Shown in pieces: positions 8,012-17,433 of a DNA stretch of 64,000 nt. The translations under genes were made by a program, and so were the position numbers. The notes below the pieces were generated by a model, which worked only from the letters and a program-made list of their open reading frames with translations, searched no databases and was not told the origin of the DNA. The first letter of the stretch is position 1; each line of letters starts with the position of its first letter. Origin of the DNA: Asanoa hainanensis (GTDB lineage Bacteria; Actinomycetota; Actinomycetes; Mycobacteriales; Micromonosporaceae); assembly GCF_900188485.1 (NCBI RefSeq), contig NZ_FZPH01000018.1:1-64000 (forward strand), written 5' to 3'.

Positions 8012-9191
8012 GCCCGACCTCCGGCTGGCCCGGGTCGCGCTGACCCTGCTCGCCGAGCCCGGCACCCGGGCGGTGCACCGGCTGGTCGCCCGGCACGGCC
8101 CGCACGACGCGCTGTCGATGGCGTTGGCGGGCGAGATCCCGGACGACGCGGCCCGCGACGCCGTCCGCGCCCGCCTGGCCGCCGGCGACCCCCGCCCGGC
8201 GGCCGAGGCCGCGCTGGCGACGGGGGGCCGGCTCGGGGCCCGCGTGGTGATCCCGGAAGACGACGAGTGGCCCGCGCAGCTCGCCGGGCTCGAACACGTC
8301 CGACTCGCCGGCACCGACCGCCGGGTCGACCGTGAGCTGGCGCCGCCGTTGTGTTTCTGGGTGCGCGGGACCTGGCCGCTGGCCGAGGCGTTCGACCGCT
8401 CGGTCGCGATCGTGGGCTCGCGGGCGGCGACCCAGTACGGCGAGCACGTCGCCACGGACCTCGCCTACGGCCTGGCCGAACGCGAGTGGACGGTGGTGTC
8501 GGGCGGTGCGTTCGGCATCGACGCGGCCGCGCATCGGGGTGCCCTGGCCGTCGGCGGGCTGACCGTGGCGGTGCTCGCGTGCGGCATCGAGCGCGCCTAC
8601 CCGGTCGCCAACACGGCCCTGTTCGACCGCATCGCCGACACCGGCCTGCTGGTCAGCGAGTGGCCACCGGGCGCCGACCCACTGCGGCCGCGCTTCCTCA
8701 TCCGCAACCGGGTGATCGCCGCGGCCACCCGGGGCACGGTCCTGGTCGAGGCCGCCGCGCGCAGCGGAGCCACCCAGACCGTGCGGCGTGCGCTCGCTCT
8801 GCGCCGTCCGGCCATGGTCGTGCCCGGGCCGGTCACGTCGGCCATGTCGGTCGGCTGCCACGAGATCCTGCGCCAGCACGACGGCGCGCGGCTGGTCACC
8901 AACGTCGCGCACGTCCTGGAAGAGGTCGGCCGGATCGGCGCCGACCTGGCCCCGGTGGCGCAAGGCCCAGAACAGCCACGCGACCAGCTCGACGACCAGG
9001 CGACCTTCGTGCTGGAGTCGATGCCTCGGCGCGGCGCGATCACACCGGACGCGCTGGCCGTCCGGGCGGGCGTCGACATCCGCACGACCCTGCGCAAGCT
9101 CACGCTGCTGGAAACGCTGGGCTTCGTCGCCCGCCGCGCGGGCGGTTACGGCCTCGTCCCACTCGCCCTCCGCCGCCCGGGGCCGCCATGA
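8004..9191 (+). CDS. dprA: DNA-processing protein DprA
   Basis: 395 residues. The central Rossmann-like domain shows AIVGSRAATQYG, VVSGGAFGIDAAAHRGAL, RFLIRNRVIAA and LVEAAARSGA, all hallmarks of DprA/Smf. A helical N-terminal domain precedes it, and a C-terminal winged-helix (about 325-385, RGAITPDALAVRAGVDI) follows. DprA loads RecA on incoming single strands. The ATG at 8004 lies inside the 3' end of the comM-like gene. The last codons are repeated beyond the stop as part of an 84-bp duplication. yraN-comM-dprA is the normal actinobacterial order. Confidence 0.9.
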   Translation: MAEPDLRLARVALTLLAEPGTRAVHRLVARHGPHDALSMALAGEIPDDAARDAVRARLAAGDPRPAAEAALATGGRLGARVVIPEDDEWPAQLAGLEHVRLAGTDRRVDRELAPPLCFWVRGTWPLAEAFDRSVAIVGSRAATQYGEHVATDLAYGLAEREWTVVSGGAFGIDAAAHRGALAVGGLTVAVLACGIERAYPVANTALFDRIADTGLLVSEWPPGADPLRPRFLIRNRVIAAATRGTVLVEAAARSGATQTVRRALALRRPAMVVPGPVTSAMSVGCHEILRQHDGARLVTNVAHVLEEVGRIGADLAPVAQGPEQPRDQLDDQATFVLESMPRRGAITPDALAVRAGVDIRTTLRKLTLLETLGFVARRAGGYGLVPLALRRPGPP

Positions 9192-9320
9192 CAGCGCCCA
9201 ACGCGGACTTCGCGGGCGCATGCGGATGGCTCCGCCCCCGTCCCGCTCGCTTCCCGCCGCCCCGAGCCTCCATGGCGGCGTCCGACGCCGGTCTCGCGGG
9301 CGCGCACCGAGCTGCCCGGC
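9153..9320 (+). repeat. 84-bp degenerate tandem duplication across the dprA stop
   Basis: Bases from about 9153 recur 84 bp later from 9237. CTCGTCCCACTCG matches CCCGTCCCGCTCG, the CCATG around the dprA stop recurs at 9271, and TTCGCGGGCGC recurs as CTCGCGGGCGC. Over the first 70 bases most positions agree by eye. The 84-bp period equals 28 codons, so the frame is kept. In the second copy the dprA stop is lost. Confidence 0.6.
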
Positions 9321-9467
9321 TGCGGGTGGGCGGTCTCCGTTGCCCGCGGTGGTTGGCGGTCCGTGTGCTGGCGGCGCGGGCGGTGATCGTCGAGGTGATC
9401 GAGCTTGTGTGCGTGGCTCGGCCTCCCTCGCCCGAGGCCCTTCATCCGGAGTCAAGGAGTACGCGCG

Positions 9468-9671
9468 ATGACCTATCCGACGGAGGACGAGATGAATGAG
9501 CGCCTGCGGGCGGGCGTGGACGCTGCCGCCCGACGAAGGTCGGAACGCCACAGGTGCAGGGCTGCCTTCGCCGCGACCCGCGGAGCCGGCCTCGAACTGC
9601 GCCATGCCACCAAGCTCGCGCACCTGGATCGAGAACTCGCCGACCTCCCCGACCCGACCCCGCCGCCCTGA
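9468..9671 (+). CDS. Small hypothetical protein (67 aa)
   Basis: Starts at ATG 9468 behind AAGGAG at a good spacing and ends before the rpsB leader. The product is charged and helical in character (MTYPTEDEMNERLRAGVDAA ... LRHATKLAHLDRELADL), Arg- and Glu-rich, with no membrane segment or recognised domain. Support is the ribosome site and the amphipathic helical pattern. It could be a small conserved actinobacterial protein, but I cannot name a family. It is separated from dprA by 276 bp that hold the tail of the 84-bp duplication. Confidence 0.45.
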   Translation: MTYPTEDEMNERLRAGVDAAARRRSERHRCRAAFAATRGAGLELRHATKLAHLDRELADLPDPTPPP

Positions 9672-10129
9672 CGACCCGGGCTGGGTTGGCGCTGCCTGGG
9701 TCCGCACGCCTCGGCTGGGGTGGCCGTGTCGGGCGCGAGCGGTGGGACGGCGTCGGGTCAGAGCGGCAGCAGTTGGCGCTGTCACCCATCGCAGCCACGG
9801 AATCTGGATCTTGGCGAATGGAGCGAATCGATCGCAACTGACAACCAGCCATATAACCGACGCAACGGCGATTGATTGTCGTGGTGGAAGGGTCCGTGGA
9901 GGTGGGGAAGGGTGGCGACCGCAGACGGCGTACACTTGGGTTTTGGCGACCGCCGCAGGGCGGTCGACCTCGCGCGCCCTTCTCGCGTTCGCGTCCTTGT
10001 GGCTCGAGGTGAGCGACGGTCCCCTGGTCCTGATTTTGATTGGGCCCACCATGACCGTCGACCGGGCGCCAGGACGCTCGGCCGCCCGGCCGGCGTGACA
10101 ACCAGGGACAACACGAGGAGTACCCCACC
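9672..10129 (+). promoter_or_regulatory. rpsB upstream region with leader hairpin
   Basis: No gene is supported in these 458 bases. A hairpin with an 8-bp perfect stem (CGACCGCC, 9948-9955, with GGCGGTCG, 9960-9967) lies about 165 bp before the rpsB start. Upstream of it is a possible -10, TACACT (9932-9937), without a clear -35. A long leader is common for rpsB because S2 represses its own operon, but I cannot match this one to a described leader motif. GAGGAG precedes the rpsB ATG. Confidence 0.4.
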
Positions 10130-10975
10130 ATGGCCGTCGTGACCATGCGTCAGCTGCTGGAGAGCGGTGTCCACTTCGGGCACCAGACCCGGCGCTGGAA
10201 CCCGAAGATGAAGCGCTTCATCTTCACCGAGCGTAACGGTATTTACATCATCGACCTGCGCCAGACTCTCGACTACATCGAGAAGGCGTACGAGTACATC
10301 CGCACCACCGTCGCCGAGGGTGGAAGCGTGCTGTTCGTCGGCACGAAGAAGCAGGCGCAGGAAGCGATCGCGGAGCAGGCCTCGCGGGTCGGCATGCCCT
10401 ACGTGAACCACCGCTGGCTGGGCGGCATGCTCACCAACTTCCAGACGGTCTACAAGCGGCTGCAGCGGATGAAGGAGCTCGAGGCGCTCGGCGACCTCAG
10501 CGGCACCGCCGCCGGCTACACCAAGAAGGAGACCCTGCAGCTCTCGCGCGAGAAGATCAAGCTGACCCGCACCCTGGGCGGCCTGCGCGACATGCAGAAG
10601 ATCCCGGCCGCCGTGTGGATCGTCGACACCAAGAAGGAGCACATCGCGGTTGACGAGGCCCGCAAGCTGGGCATTCCGGTCATCGCGGTGCTCGACACCA
10701 ACTGCGACCCCGACGAGGTCGACTTCCCGATCCCGGGTAACGACGACGCGATCCGGTCGGCCGAGCTGCTGACCAAGGTCGTCGCGGCCGCCGTCGCCGA
10801 TGGTCTGATCGCCCGCTCGGGCCGTGGTCAGCGTGGCGGCGACGACAAGCCGGAGCCGGGTGTCGTCGGCACCGACGAGCCGCTGGCCGAGTGGGAGCGC
10901 GAGCTCCTCGAGGGCGCGGACAAGAAGGCCGACGAGAAGCCCGCCGACGAGACCGCAACCGTCGCCGCGGAATGA
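10130..10975 (+). CDS. rpsB: 30S ribosomal protein S2
   Basis: 281 residues beginning [20 protein letters not shown], the S2 signature, followed by [12 protein letters not shown] and the second signature region [30 protein letters not shown]2 joins the small subunit late and sits at the head-body junction. The C-terminal ~50 residues are an acidic/charged extension usual in actinobacteria. A clear GAGGAG ribosome site precedes the ATG. The gene is followed by a strong hairpin and then tsf, the conserved rpsB-tsf pair. Confidence 0.98.
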   Translation: MAVVTMRQLLESGVHFGHQTRRWNPKMKRFIFTERNGIYIIDLRQTLDYIEKAYEYIRTTVAEGGSVLFVGTKKQAQEAIAEQASRVGMPYVNHRWLGGMLTNFQTVYKRLQRMKELEALGDLSGTAAGYTKKETLQLSREKIKLTRTLGGLRDMQKIPAAVWIVDTKKEHIAVDEARKLGIPVIAVLDTNCDPDEVDFPIPGNDDAIRSAELLTKVVAAAVADGLIARSGRGQRGGDDKPEPGVVGTDEPLAEWERELLEGADKKADEKPADETATVAAE

Positions 10976-10982
10976 GCTGGCC

Positions 10983-11010
10983 CCGGGCCCGCCCTACCGG
11001 GCGGGCCCGG
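10983..11010 (+). terminator. rpsB-tsf intergenic hairpin (attenuator-like)
   Basis: A perfect 12-bp stem, CCGGGCCCGCCC with GGGCGGGCCCGG, closes a TACC loop. There is no T-run after it, so it probably lowers readthrough into tsf or stabilises the rpsB 3' end; a full stop is unlikely. Confidence 0.7.
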
Positions 11011-11044
11011 CCACGACCCCCACTAACCATCAAAAGAGAGAGTC

Positions 11045-11881
11045 ATGGCTGACTTCACCGCCGCGGACGTCAAGAAGCTCCGCGATCTCACCGGCGCCGG
11101 CATGATGGACAGCAAGAAGGCGCTCACCGAGGCCGACGGCGATTTCGACAAGGCCGTCGAGGTGCTGCGGATCAAGGGTGCGAAGGACGTCGGCAAGCGC
11201 GCCGGGCGTACCGCCGCCAACGGTCTGGTGGCGCACTCCGGCCGGGCGTTGCTCGAGCTCAACTGCGAGACCGACTTCGTCGCCAAGAACGCCGACTTCG
11301 TCGCGCTCGCGCAGCAGCTCGTCGAGCACGCCGAGGCCGCCGGTGTCACCGACGTCGAGGCGCTGCTGGCGAGCAAGCTCGCCGACGGCCGCACCGTCGC
11401 CGACACCGTCCAGGAGGCTTCGGCCAAGATCGGCGAGAAGCTGGTGCTCAACCGCTTCGCCGTCCTTGACGACAGCGGCTCCGTCGGCGTCTACCTGCAC
11501 CGCAAGAGCCAGGACCTGCCGCCCGCGGTGGGCGTGCTCGTGCAGTACACCGGCAAGAGCGACGAGGCCGCCGACGCCGACGCGCGTGGCGTGGCGATGC
11601 AGATCGCCGCGATGCGTCCGAAGTACCTCACGCGTGACGAGGTGCCGGCCGACGTCGTCGAGTCCGAGCGCCGCATCGCCGAGGAGACCGCCCGCGAAGA
11701 GGGCAAGCCCGAGGCCGCGCTGCCGAAGATCGTCGAGGGTCGCACCAACGCCTTCTTCAAGGACTTCGTGCTGCTCGAGCAGGCTTCGGTCGCTGACAAC
11801 AAGAAGTCCGTCAAGCAGGTCGTCGGCGAAGCCGGCATCGAGGTGACGCGGTTCGTCCGCTTCGAGGTCGGCCAGGCCTGA
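11045..11881 (+). CDS. tsf: Elongation factor Ts
   Basis: 278 residues. The UBA-like N-terminus ([20 protein letters not shown]) and the TDFVAKN motif, which inserts into EF-Tu to displace magnesium and GDP, are both present. Core dimerisation subdomains follow. EF-Ts recycles EF-Tu-GDP to its GTP form. AAGAGAGAG precedes the ATG at 11045. A strong GC hairpin follows the stop. Confidence 0.98.
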   Translation: MADFTAADVKKLRDLTGAGMMDSKKALTEADGDFDKAVEVLRIKGAKDVGKRAGRTAANGLVAHSGRALLELNCETDFVAKNADFVALAQQLVEHAEAAGVTDVEALLASKLADGRTVADTVQEASAKIGEKLVLNRFAVLDDSGSVGVYLHRKSQDLPPAVGVLVQYTGKSDEAADADARGVAMQIAAMRPKYLTRDEVPADVVESERRIAEETAREEGKPEAALPKIVEGRTNAFFKDFVLLEQASVADNKKSVKQVVGEAGIEVTRFVRFEVGQA

Positions 11882-11889
11882 CCGGCTGC

Positions 11890-11918
11890 CGCGCCCCCGT
11901 CCGTCGGGCGGGGGCGCG
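11890..11918 (+). terminator. Hairpin after tsf
   Basis: A 10-bp perfect stem, CGCGCCCCCG with CGGGGGCGCG, lies 8 bp after the tsf stop. No T-run follows. It is a probable terminator or attenuator before pyrH. Confidence 0.65.
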
Positions 11919-12057
11919 CCACCGGCTGGGGGCGCCGGTGGCCCGCGTGGGCAACACGCTCCAGGCGGCACCGGATCGGTGCCGCGGCGACGGGCACCGG
12001 AGATCGGTGCCGGGAAGCGATGCGCACCGACGGGGTGCCGAGGCGAGAGGCGGTCGG

Positions 12058-12828
12058 ATGACGGACGTGGCAGGCGAGTCGACGCAGGTGGTCGAGGATC
12101 CCACCGCACCTCCTCCGGGCCGGCCCCGCCGGGTCGTACTCAAGCTGTCCGGTGAGGTCTTCGGCGGTGGCATGGTCGGTGTCGACCCCGACGTGGTGCA
12201 GGCCGTCGCCCGCCAGATCGCCTCCGTGGTCCGCCGCGGCGTCCAGGTCGCCGTCGTCGTCGGTGGTGGCAACTTCTTCCGGGGTGCCGAGCTGCAGAAG
12301 CGCGGCATGGACCGCGCCCGGGCCGACTACATGGGCATGCTCGGCACCGTCATGAACTGCCTGGCCCTCCAGGACTTCCTGGAGAAGGAGGGCATCGAGA
12401 CCCGCGTGCAGAGCGCGATCACGATGGCGCAGGTCGCCGAGCCGTACATCCCGCTGCGGGCGATCCGGCACCTGGAGAAGGGCCGCGTGGTCATCTTCGG
12501 TGCGGGCGCCGGTATGCCCTACTTCTCCACCGACACCGTCGCCGCCCAGCGTGCGCTGGAGATCCGTGCCGACGTGGTGTTGATGAGCAAGAACGGTGTC
12601 GACGGGGTCTACACCGCCGATCCGCGTACGGACCCGACGGCCAGCAAGTTCGACTCGGTCACGTTCGCCGAGGTGCTCCGGCGTGGGCTGCGGGTGGCCG
12701 ACGCCGCCGCGTTCAGCCTCTGCGAGGAGAACGGCTTGCCGATGCTGGTGTTCGGCGCCGAGGGCGACGACACGATCATGAGGGCCGTCGCCGGCGAGCG
12801 CATCGGCACCTTGATCACAGCCAACTGA
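12058..12828 (+). CDS. pyrH: Uridylate (UMP) kinase
   Basis: 256 residues from the ATG at 12058, preceded by GAGAGG; the longer frame from 11938 adds a low-complexity Arg-rich leader. Amino-acid-kinase-fold motifs are present: [13 protein letters not shown] at the start, [11 protein letters not shown] for phosphate binding and [13 protein letters not shown] in the nucleotide pocket. PyrH makes UDP from UMP in pyrimidine synthesis and acts as a hexamer, usually GTP-activated and UTP-inhibited. It lies 33 bp ahead of frr, the conserved order. Confidence 0.96.
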   Translation: MTDVAGESTQVVEDPTAPPPGRPRRVVLKLSGEVFGGGMVGVDPDVVQAVARQIASVVRRGVQVAVVVGGGNFFRGAELQKRGMDRARADYMGMLGTVMNCLALQDFLEKEGIETRVQSAITMAQVAEPYIPLRAIRHLEKGRVVIFGAGAGMPYFSTDTVAAQRALEIRADVVLMSKNGVDGVYTADPRTDPTASKFDSVTFAEVLRRGLRVADAAAFSLCEENGLPMLVFGAEGDDTIMRAVAGERIGTLITAN

Positions 12829-12861
12829 GAGCCACATCCCCAGAAGGAGGCGACGGACCCG

Positions 12862-13419
12862 GTGATCGACGACACACTCCTCGAGGCCGAGGAAAAGATG
12901 GATGGCGCGGTCAGCCACGCCAAGGAGGAGTTCGCCGCGATCCGCACGGGTCGGGCCAACGCCGCGATGTTCTCCAAGATCATCATTGACTACTACGGCA
13001 CTCCGACGCCGCTGACCCAGATGGCGTCCGTCGGCACGCCGGAGCCTCGGATGGCGATCATCAAGCCGTACGACAACTCGCAGCTCGCCGCGATGGAAAA
13101 GGCGATCCGCGACTCGGACCTCGGTGTCAACCCCAACAACGAGGGCAACCAGCTGCGCATCGTGCTCCCGCAGATGACCGAGGAGCGGCGCCGCGACATG
13201 ATCAAGGTGGCGCGGCACAAGGCCGAGGAAGCCAAGATCGCGGTGCGCAACGTACGACGCAAGGCCAAGGAAGAGCTCGACCGGCTGGTGAAAGACGGCG
13301 AGACCGGGGAAGACGACGGTCGACGGGGCGAGAAGGACCTTGACGACCTGACCCACCGGTACGTCACCCAGATCGATGAACTCCTCAAGCACAAGGAGAC
13401 CGAGCTGCTCGAGGTCTGA
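12862..13419 (+). CDS. frr: Ribosome recycling factor
   Basis: 185 residues from GTG at 12862 with AAGGAGG upstream. The three-helix bundle and beta domain are clear: [23 protein letters not shown], then [14 protein letters not shown] and the C-terminal helix [23 protein letters not shown] is present in shorter runs. It is full length for the family. RRF splits post-termination ribosomes together with EF-G. It lies directly behind pyrH, as in most bacteria. Confidence 0.97.
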   Translation: MIDDTLLEAEEKMDGAVSHAKEEFAAIRTGRANAAMFSKIIIDYYGTPTPLTQMASVGTPEPRMAIIKPYDNSQLAAMEKAIRDSDLGVNPNNEGNQLRIVLPQMTEERRRDMIKVARHKAEEAKIAVRNVRRKAKEELDRLVKDGETGEDDGRRGEKDLDDLTHRYVTQIDELLKHKETELLEV

Positions 13420-13535
13420 GTCGGAGAATGCCGCAGGTGCAGTAGGCTCGGCACGATTCCTCCTGGTCAGGAGATCGATGGGCGAAGGGGGCTCGGCGAC
13501 ATGAGACGTTCGACGGCGGGCTCGATTGTGGCGTG

Positions 13536-14687
13536 ATGTCCTACTCCGACCCCTATTCGAGCGCTGATCCGCTTCGGGCGCGACACTCCGGTGTCGCGCC
13601 CGAGAAGTACGACCCCGGGTTTCCGACCAACCTCGATGTCCCGGGGTGGGCCGGCCCCACACAGCCCGGCATCGGACTGCCGGAGCCGGACCCGCGTCGG
13701 GAGCAGGACGTCAACGGCTACACCGCCGAAACGGCCCAGCTCCCGTTGGTCACCCCGCGCGCCCAGCACCAGCCCGGCGGCGGCGACGACGCCGGCGAGG
13801 ACCCCGCGCCGCCGCGTCGCCCCGGCCCCGGCAAGCGCCGCGCCGGCCCGGGTAAGCCGCCGACCGCGCAGAAGACCAGCCGCGCCGGTCGCAACCTGCC
13901 GGCCGCGATCGGCGTCGGCGTCACCCTCGGTGCGGTCCTGCTCGTCTCGCTGTACGCGTACAAGCCCGCCTTCCTCGGCGTCCTCGCGCTGGCCGTCGCG
14001 GTCGGCATCTGGGAGGTCAGCCGCGCGTTCCGTCAGGTCAAGGCCCACCCGCCGGCGATCCCGCTGATCGCGGGCGGGGTGCTGATGGTCGGCCTGGCCT
14101 GGTACGCCGGTGCCGACGCCCTGATGCTCGGCCTGGTGGCGACGCTGCTCGCGGCGACCGTGTGGCGGCTCGCCGACGGGCCGAAGGGCTTCAAACAGGA
14201 CCTGACCGCGTCCGTCCTGATCGCGGTCTACGTGCCGTTCCTCGCCGGGTTCGCCGCGCTGCTCGCGGTGCCGCAGGACGGCGCCGACCGGGTCCTGGTC
14301 GTGCTGATCGGCGTCGTCCTCTCCGACACCGGCGGCTACGCGGCCGGTGTCTTCCTGGGCCGCCATCCGATGGCGCCGAGCGTGAGCCCCAAGAAGTCGT
14401 GGGAAGGGTTCGGCGGCTCGCTCGTCGCAGCCGCCATCGGCACCGCCCTGAGCTGCTACTTCCTGCTCAGTGTCGACTTCTGGTGGGGTGCGCTGATCGG
14501 CGCGGCCATCAGTGTGGCGGCGGTCCTCGGCGACCTCGGCGAGTCGATGCTCAAGCGCGACCTGGGCATCAAGGACATGAGCCGGCTGCTCCCGGGTCAC
14601 GGCGGGCTGATGGACCGCCTCGACTCCATCCTGTTCGCGGTCCCGACCGCCTACCTGCTGCTGGCGATCTTCGCTCCGGTGCGCTGA
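13536..14687 (+). CDS. cdsA: Phosphatidate cytidylyltransferase
   Basis: About 383 residues (a GTG one codon upstream is also possible). The first ~115 are Pro/Gly/Arg-rich and disordered, an extension seen in actinobacterial CdsA. Then come about eight membrane helices. The CDP-diglyceride synthase signature is at the C-terminus: VSPKKSWEGFGGS and LGDLGESMLKRDLGIKDM. The enzyme makes CDP-diacylglycerol from phosphatidate and CTP, the precursor of PI, PG and cardiolipin, in the inner membrane. It lies 113 bp behind frr and ends in a hairpin. Confidence 0.95.
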   Translation: MSYSDPYSSADPLRARHSGVAPEKYDPGFPTNLDVPGWAGPTQPGIGLPEPDPRREQDVNGYTAETAQLPLVTPRAQHQPGGGDDAGEDPAPPRRPGPGKRRAGPGKPPTAQKTSRAGRNLPAAIGVGVTLGAVLLVSLYAYKPAFLGVLALAVAVGIWEVSRAFRQVKAHPPAIPLIAGGVLMVGLAWYAGADALMLGLVATLLAATVWRLADGPKGFKQDLTASVLIAVYVPFLAGFAALLAVPQDGADRVLVVLIGVVLSDTGGYAAGVFLGRHPMAPSVSPKKSWEGFGGSLVAAAIGTALSCYFLLSVDFWWGALIGAAISVAAVLGDLGESMLKRDLGIKDMSRLLPGHGGLMDRLDSILFAVPTAYLLLAIFAPVR

Positions 14688-14707
14688 CCCGCCCTACGGT
14701 GGGCGGG
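14688..14707 (+). terminator. Hairpin after cdsA
   Basis: A 7-bp stem, CCCGCCC with GGGCGGG, with a TACGGT loop immediately after the cdsA stop, followed by GAAA. It is a modest intrinsic terminator candidate. Confidence 0.55.
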
Positions 14708-15033
14708 GAAAGCGACGTTTCGGAAATCACTTCCGGCGAAAACGGTGTACGCGGATTGCTGCGCGACCGGCGGCCATTGGGGCATTTGCAGGGCTTGCGG
14801 CCGCGCATCACCTTCCCGCACTTTCGGCCGTGCCTATCGTGATGCGGGGGTAAATGCGGGCTTTTCGCGTGGCGCGGACCCGGCAGCGAAGCGCAGCAAG
14901 CGGTGCGCGCGGGAGCGAACGGTCGTGCCCACGACGTACGTGCGTCGATGAATTGGCTTTTGATCTCACTATTTCTGTTCCGGCACCCGGGCAGGTGAAG
15001 GTGATCGAACAGCCGTGGGAGACTTGAGCCGCC
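14708..15033 (+). other. cdsA-rlmN intergenic region
   Basis: No gene is supported. The part from 14710 to 14870 has lower GC than its surroundings and contains a short open frame from GTG 14745 with two CxxC-like clusters. Its 3' third lies in a dispersed repeat and it has no ribosome site, so I left it out. The rlmN promoter should lie between about 14945 and 15010, where AATTGGCTTTTGATC is the most AT-rich run. Confidence 0.5.
14881..14945 (+). repeat. Dispersed intergenic repeat, copy C
   Basis: GGCAGCGAAGCGCAGCAAGCG followed by GGGAGCGAACGGTCGTGCCC and ACGACG matches the left and middle parts of the copies at 17.96 and 48.38 kb. The right part (ACCCGGGA...) is missing or replaced. It lies between cdsA and rlmN. 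Confidence 0.55.
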
Positions 15034-16152
15034 ATGACGAGCCTGCCCATCATTCAGTCGGCCGCGACCGCCGGGCGGCGGCCGGCGATGCCGCCGCGCC
15101 ATCTTGCCGATCTCGACGTGTCGGGCCGTGAGGACGCGTTGGTCGCGCTCGGTGAGCCGCGGTTCCGCGCGCGGCAGCTGTCGACGCATTACTTCGGCCG
15201 GCTGGTGCGCGACCCCGACGCGATGACCGACCTGCCCGCCGCGACCCGCGCGAAGATCGCGGACGACCTGCTGCCGCGGCTCCTGACACCGGTACGGGAG
15301 ATGGCCACCGACGACGGCGCCACCCGCAAGGCGTTGTGGCGGCTGCACGACGGCTCGCTCGTCGAGAGCGTGCTGATGGGCTATCCGGATCGCGTCACCG
15401 TCTGCATCTCCAGCCAGGCCGGTTGCGGTATGGCCTGTCCGTTCTGCGCGACCGGCCAGGCGGGGCTGACCCGCAACCTGTCCACCGCGGAGATCGTCGA
15501 CCAGGCGGTCTACCTCGCGGGCGTCGCCGCGTCCGGTGCGATCGCCGGGTCGCCGTCGCGGCTCTCGCACATCGTGTTCATGGGCATGGGCGAGCCGCTG
15601 GCCAACTACAACCGGGTCCTGGCGGCCGTGCGGCGGTTGACCTCGCCGGCGCCCGAGGGTCTCGGGCTGTCACAGCGACACATCACGATCTCGACGGTCG
15701 GCCTGGTGCCGGCGATGCGCAAGCTGGCCGACGAAGACCTACAAGTGACTCTTGCGTTGTCGCTGCACGCGCCCGATGATGATCTGCGCGATGAACTGGT
15801 GCCGGTCAACCAACGGTGGAAGGTGGCCGAGGTGCTCGACGCCGCGTGGCATTACGCGGATCGCACGGGGCGCCGTGTTTCCGTCGAATACGCGATGATC
15901 AAAGACGTGAACGACCAGCCGTGGCGGGCTGATCTGCTCGGGCGTCTGTTGGCCGGGCGGCTCGCCCACGTCAACCTCATTCCGCTCAACCCGACTCCGG
16001 GCAGCAAGTGGGATGCGAGTGCCAAGCCGGTCGAGCGCGAGTTCGTCCGGAGGCTGCGCGCGGCGGGCGTGTCGACTACCGTGCGTGACACCAGGGGTCG
16101 CGAGATCGACGGCGCGTGCGGTCAGCTCGCGGCGTCCGAGGTGCCGACATGA
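15034..16152 (+). CDS. rlmN: 23S rRNA/tRNA adenine-C2 methyltransferase RlmN
   Basis: 372 residues. The radical-SAM cluster motif C-x3-C-x2-C is seen in CGMACPFC, preceded by [15 protein letters not shown], the two catalytic cysteine regions (C in the C-terminal GACGQL) and [10 protein letters not shown] are all typical. RlmN methylates A2503 of 23S rRNA and A37 of some tRNAs and improves decoding fidelity. The ATG at 15034 follows GGGAGA. Its position after frr-cdsA is conserved in actinobacteria. Confidence 0.96.
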   Translation: MTSLPIIQSAATAGRRPAMPPRHLADLDVSGREDALVALGEPRFRARQLSTHYFGRLVRDPDAMTDLPAATRAKIADDLLPRLLTPVREMATDDGATRKALWRLHDGSLVESVLMGYPDRVTVCISSQAGCGMACPFCATGQAGLTRNLSTAEIVDQAVYLAGVAASGAIAGSPSRLSHIVFMGMGEPLANYNRVLAAVRRLTSPAPEGLGLSQRHITISTVGLVPAMRKLADEDLQVTLALSLHAPDDDLRDELVPVNQRWKVAEVLDAAWHYADRTGRRVSVEYAMIKDVNDQPWRADLLGRLLAGRLAHVNLIPLNPTPGSKWDASAKPVEREFVRRLRAAGVSTTVRDTRGREIDGACGQLAASEVPT

Positions 16153-16195
16153 CCGCGTTCGGGGCCGCGGCCGAGCGAACTAACCAGGAGACATA

Positions 16196-17377
16196 GTGGC
16201 GAGCCAGGGTCAACGATTCCGCCGTCGGGCACTGCGTCGCGGCTACAAGGTCGACGAGGTCGACGCCTTCCTGGACCGCGTCGAGGCGACCCTCGCCGGC
16301 GATCCGATCGGCCAGCCGGTCGGTGCGCAGGAGGTTCACGACGTCGTCTTCCGGGTCCGGTTCGGCGGGTACGACGAATGGCAGGTCGACCTGCACCTCG
16401 ACCGCGTCGAGCGGCAGGTCGGCGAGCTCGAGGAGCGCAACGGCCGCTTCTCCGGCCCCGACCGGATGGGCCTGCCGGACCGCATGGGTCCGCCCGGCCA
16501 GCTCGGTCCCCCGGACCGGATGGGTCCGCCGGACCGGATGGGCCCGCCCGGCCAGCTCGGTCCGCCGATCCCGGCGCCGCCGGCCGGGTCCTTCGGCCCG
16601 CCGCCGGACCGCCGTGCCGCGGCCATGGGCGGTAACCCGCTGCCGACGCGGCCGATCCCCAACGACGACCCGTACGCGCGTCCGGGCGGCCCCCCGCCGT
16701 ACGGTGGCGGCTTCGACGCCGGCCCGCGCGGCTACGACGGCCCGCAGGGTGGCGGACCCGTGCCGGGCGCTGGCCCTGGCGCGCCCGCGATGCGCGGTGG
16801 CGGGTTCCCGCCGCAGGACGACGGCTACGACGGCCCGGAGCAGCCCGGCCGCCGCGGCCGGATGGACATGACCGCGGAGATCCGGATGCCGGAGCGCGGC
16901 GACCCGGGCCGAGGCGGTCCGGGTGACCCTCGTGGCGGTCCCGGCATGGGTGGCGGTCCCGGTATGGGCGGCGGTCCTGGCATGGGCGGGCCCGGCATGG
17001 GCGGCGGTCCTGGCATGGGTGGCGGTCCCGGTATGGGTGGTGGCCCCGGCCTGGCGATGGGTGGCGCGCCCGGTGGCGGCATGGGCGCTCCCGGCATGGG
17101 TGGCCCGCCGCTGATGGGCCCGCCCGGCAGCGACCTCGCGCGGGTCGACTCGATGCGGCGGTCGTTCCAGGTCCGCCGGTTCGGCAGCGGCTACGACCCG
17201 ATGCAGGTCGACCGCTTCTTCGAGGACGTACTGACCGGCATGACCGGCCGCGGCCCGATCCCGACCACGGACGCCGACTTCGACGCGGCCCAGTTCGGCC
17301 TGGTGCCCGGAGGCTACTTCGAGGCCGAGGTCGAGCAGGCGCTGCTGGAAATCCGCGACATCGTCCGGCGGCGCTGA
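16196..17377 (+). CDS. DivIVA-domain protein with two end domains and Gly/Met/Pro linker
   Basis: 393 residues from GTG at 16196 with CAGGAGA upstream. The N-terminus, RRRALRRGYKVDEVDAFLD, is a DivIVA membrane-binding-type motif. A related motif recurs near the C-terminus, VRRFGSGYDPMQVDRFFED, followed by a helix ending the protein. The ~220 residues between are dominated by Pro/Gly and by GPGMGG-like repeats encoded by near-tandem DNA at 16940-17100. Wag31-type proteins recruit wall synthesis to poles; this one lacks a long coiled coil, so it is a DivIVA-like protein and cannot be called Wag31. It lies 43 bp after rlmN. Confidence 0.75.
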   Translation: MASQGQRFRRRALRRGYKVDEVDAFLDRVEATLAGDPIGQPVGAQEVHDVVFRVRFGGYDEWQVDLHLDRVERQVGELEERNGRFSGPDRMGLPDRMGPPGQLGPPDRMGPPDRMGPPGQLGPPIPAPPAGSFGPPPDRRAAAMGGNPLPTRPIPNDDPYARPGGPPPYGGGFDAGPRGYDGPQGGGPVPGAGPGAPAMRGGGFPPQDDGYDGPEQPGRRGRMDMTAEIRMPERGDPGRGGPGDPRGGPGMGGGPGMGGGPGMGGPGMGGGPGMGGGPGMGGGPGLAMGGAPGGGMGAPGMGGPPLMGPPGSDLARVDSMRRSFQVRRFGSGYDPMQVDRFFEDVLTGMTGRGPIPTTDADFDAAQFGLVPGGYFEAEVEQALLEIRDIVRRR

Positions 17378-17396
17378 GCCGCTCGTTGTTTCAGCC

Positions 17397-17433
17397 ATCC
17401 CGCCCGCTGGTCTCGCTGACCGGTGGGCGGGAT
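17397..17433 (+). terminator. Terminator after the DivIVA-like gene
   Basis: A 16-bp stem with two G-T wobbles (ATCCCGCCCGCTGGTC with GACCGGTGGGCGGGAT) and a TCGCT loop, 20 bp after the stop, followed by TGCTTT. It is a good intrinsic terminator. Confidence 0.8.

Noticed and set aside
9188-9499. 103-codon frame starting in ATGA overlap with the dprA stop
   Set aside because: Tempting because of the overlap, but it consists largely of the 84-bp duplication and low-complexity Pro/Arg sequence and overlaps the better-supported small gene at 9468.
14745-14951. Short open frame (about 68 codons) with two CxxC-like clusters between cdsA and rlmN
   Set aside because: It lacks a ribosome site, its last third lies in a dispersed repeat copy, and composition does not look coding.
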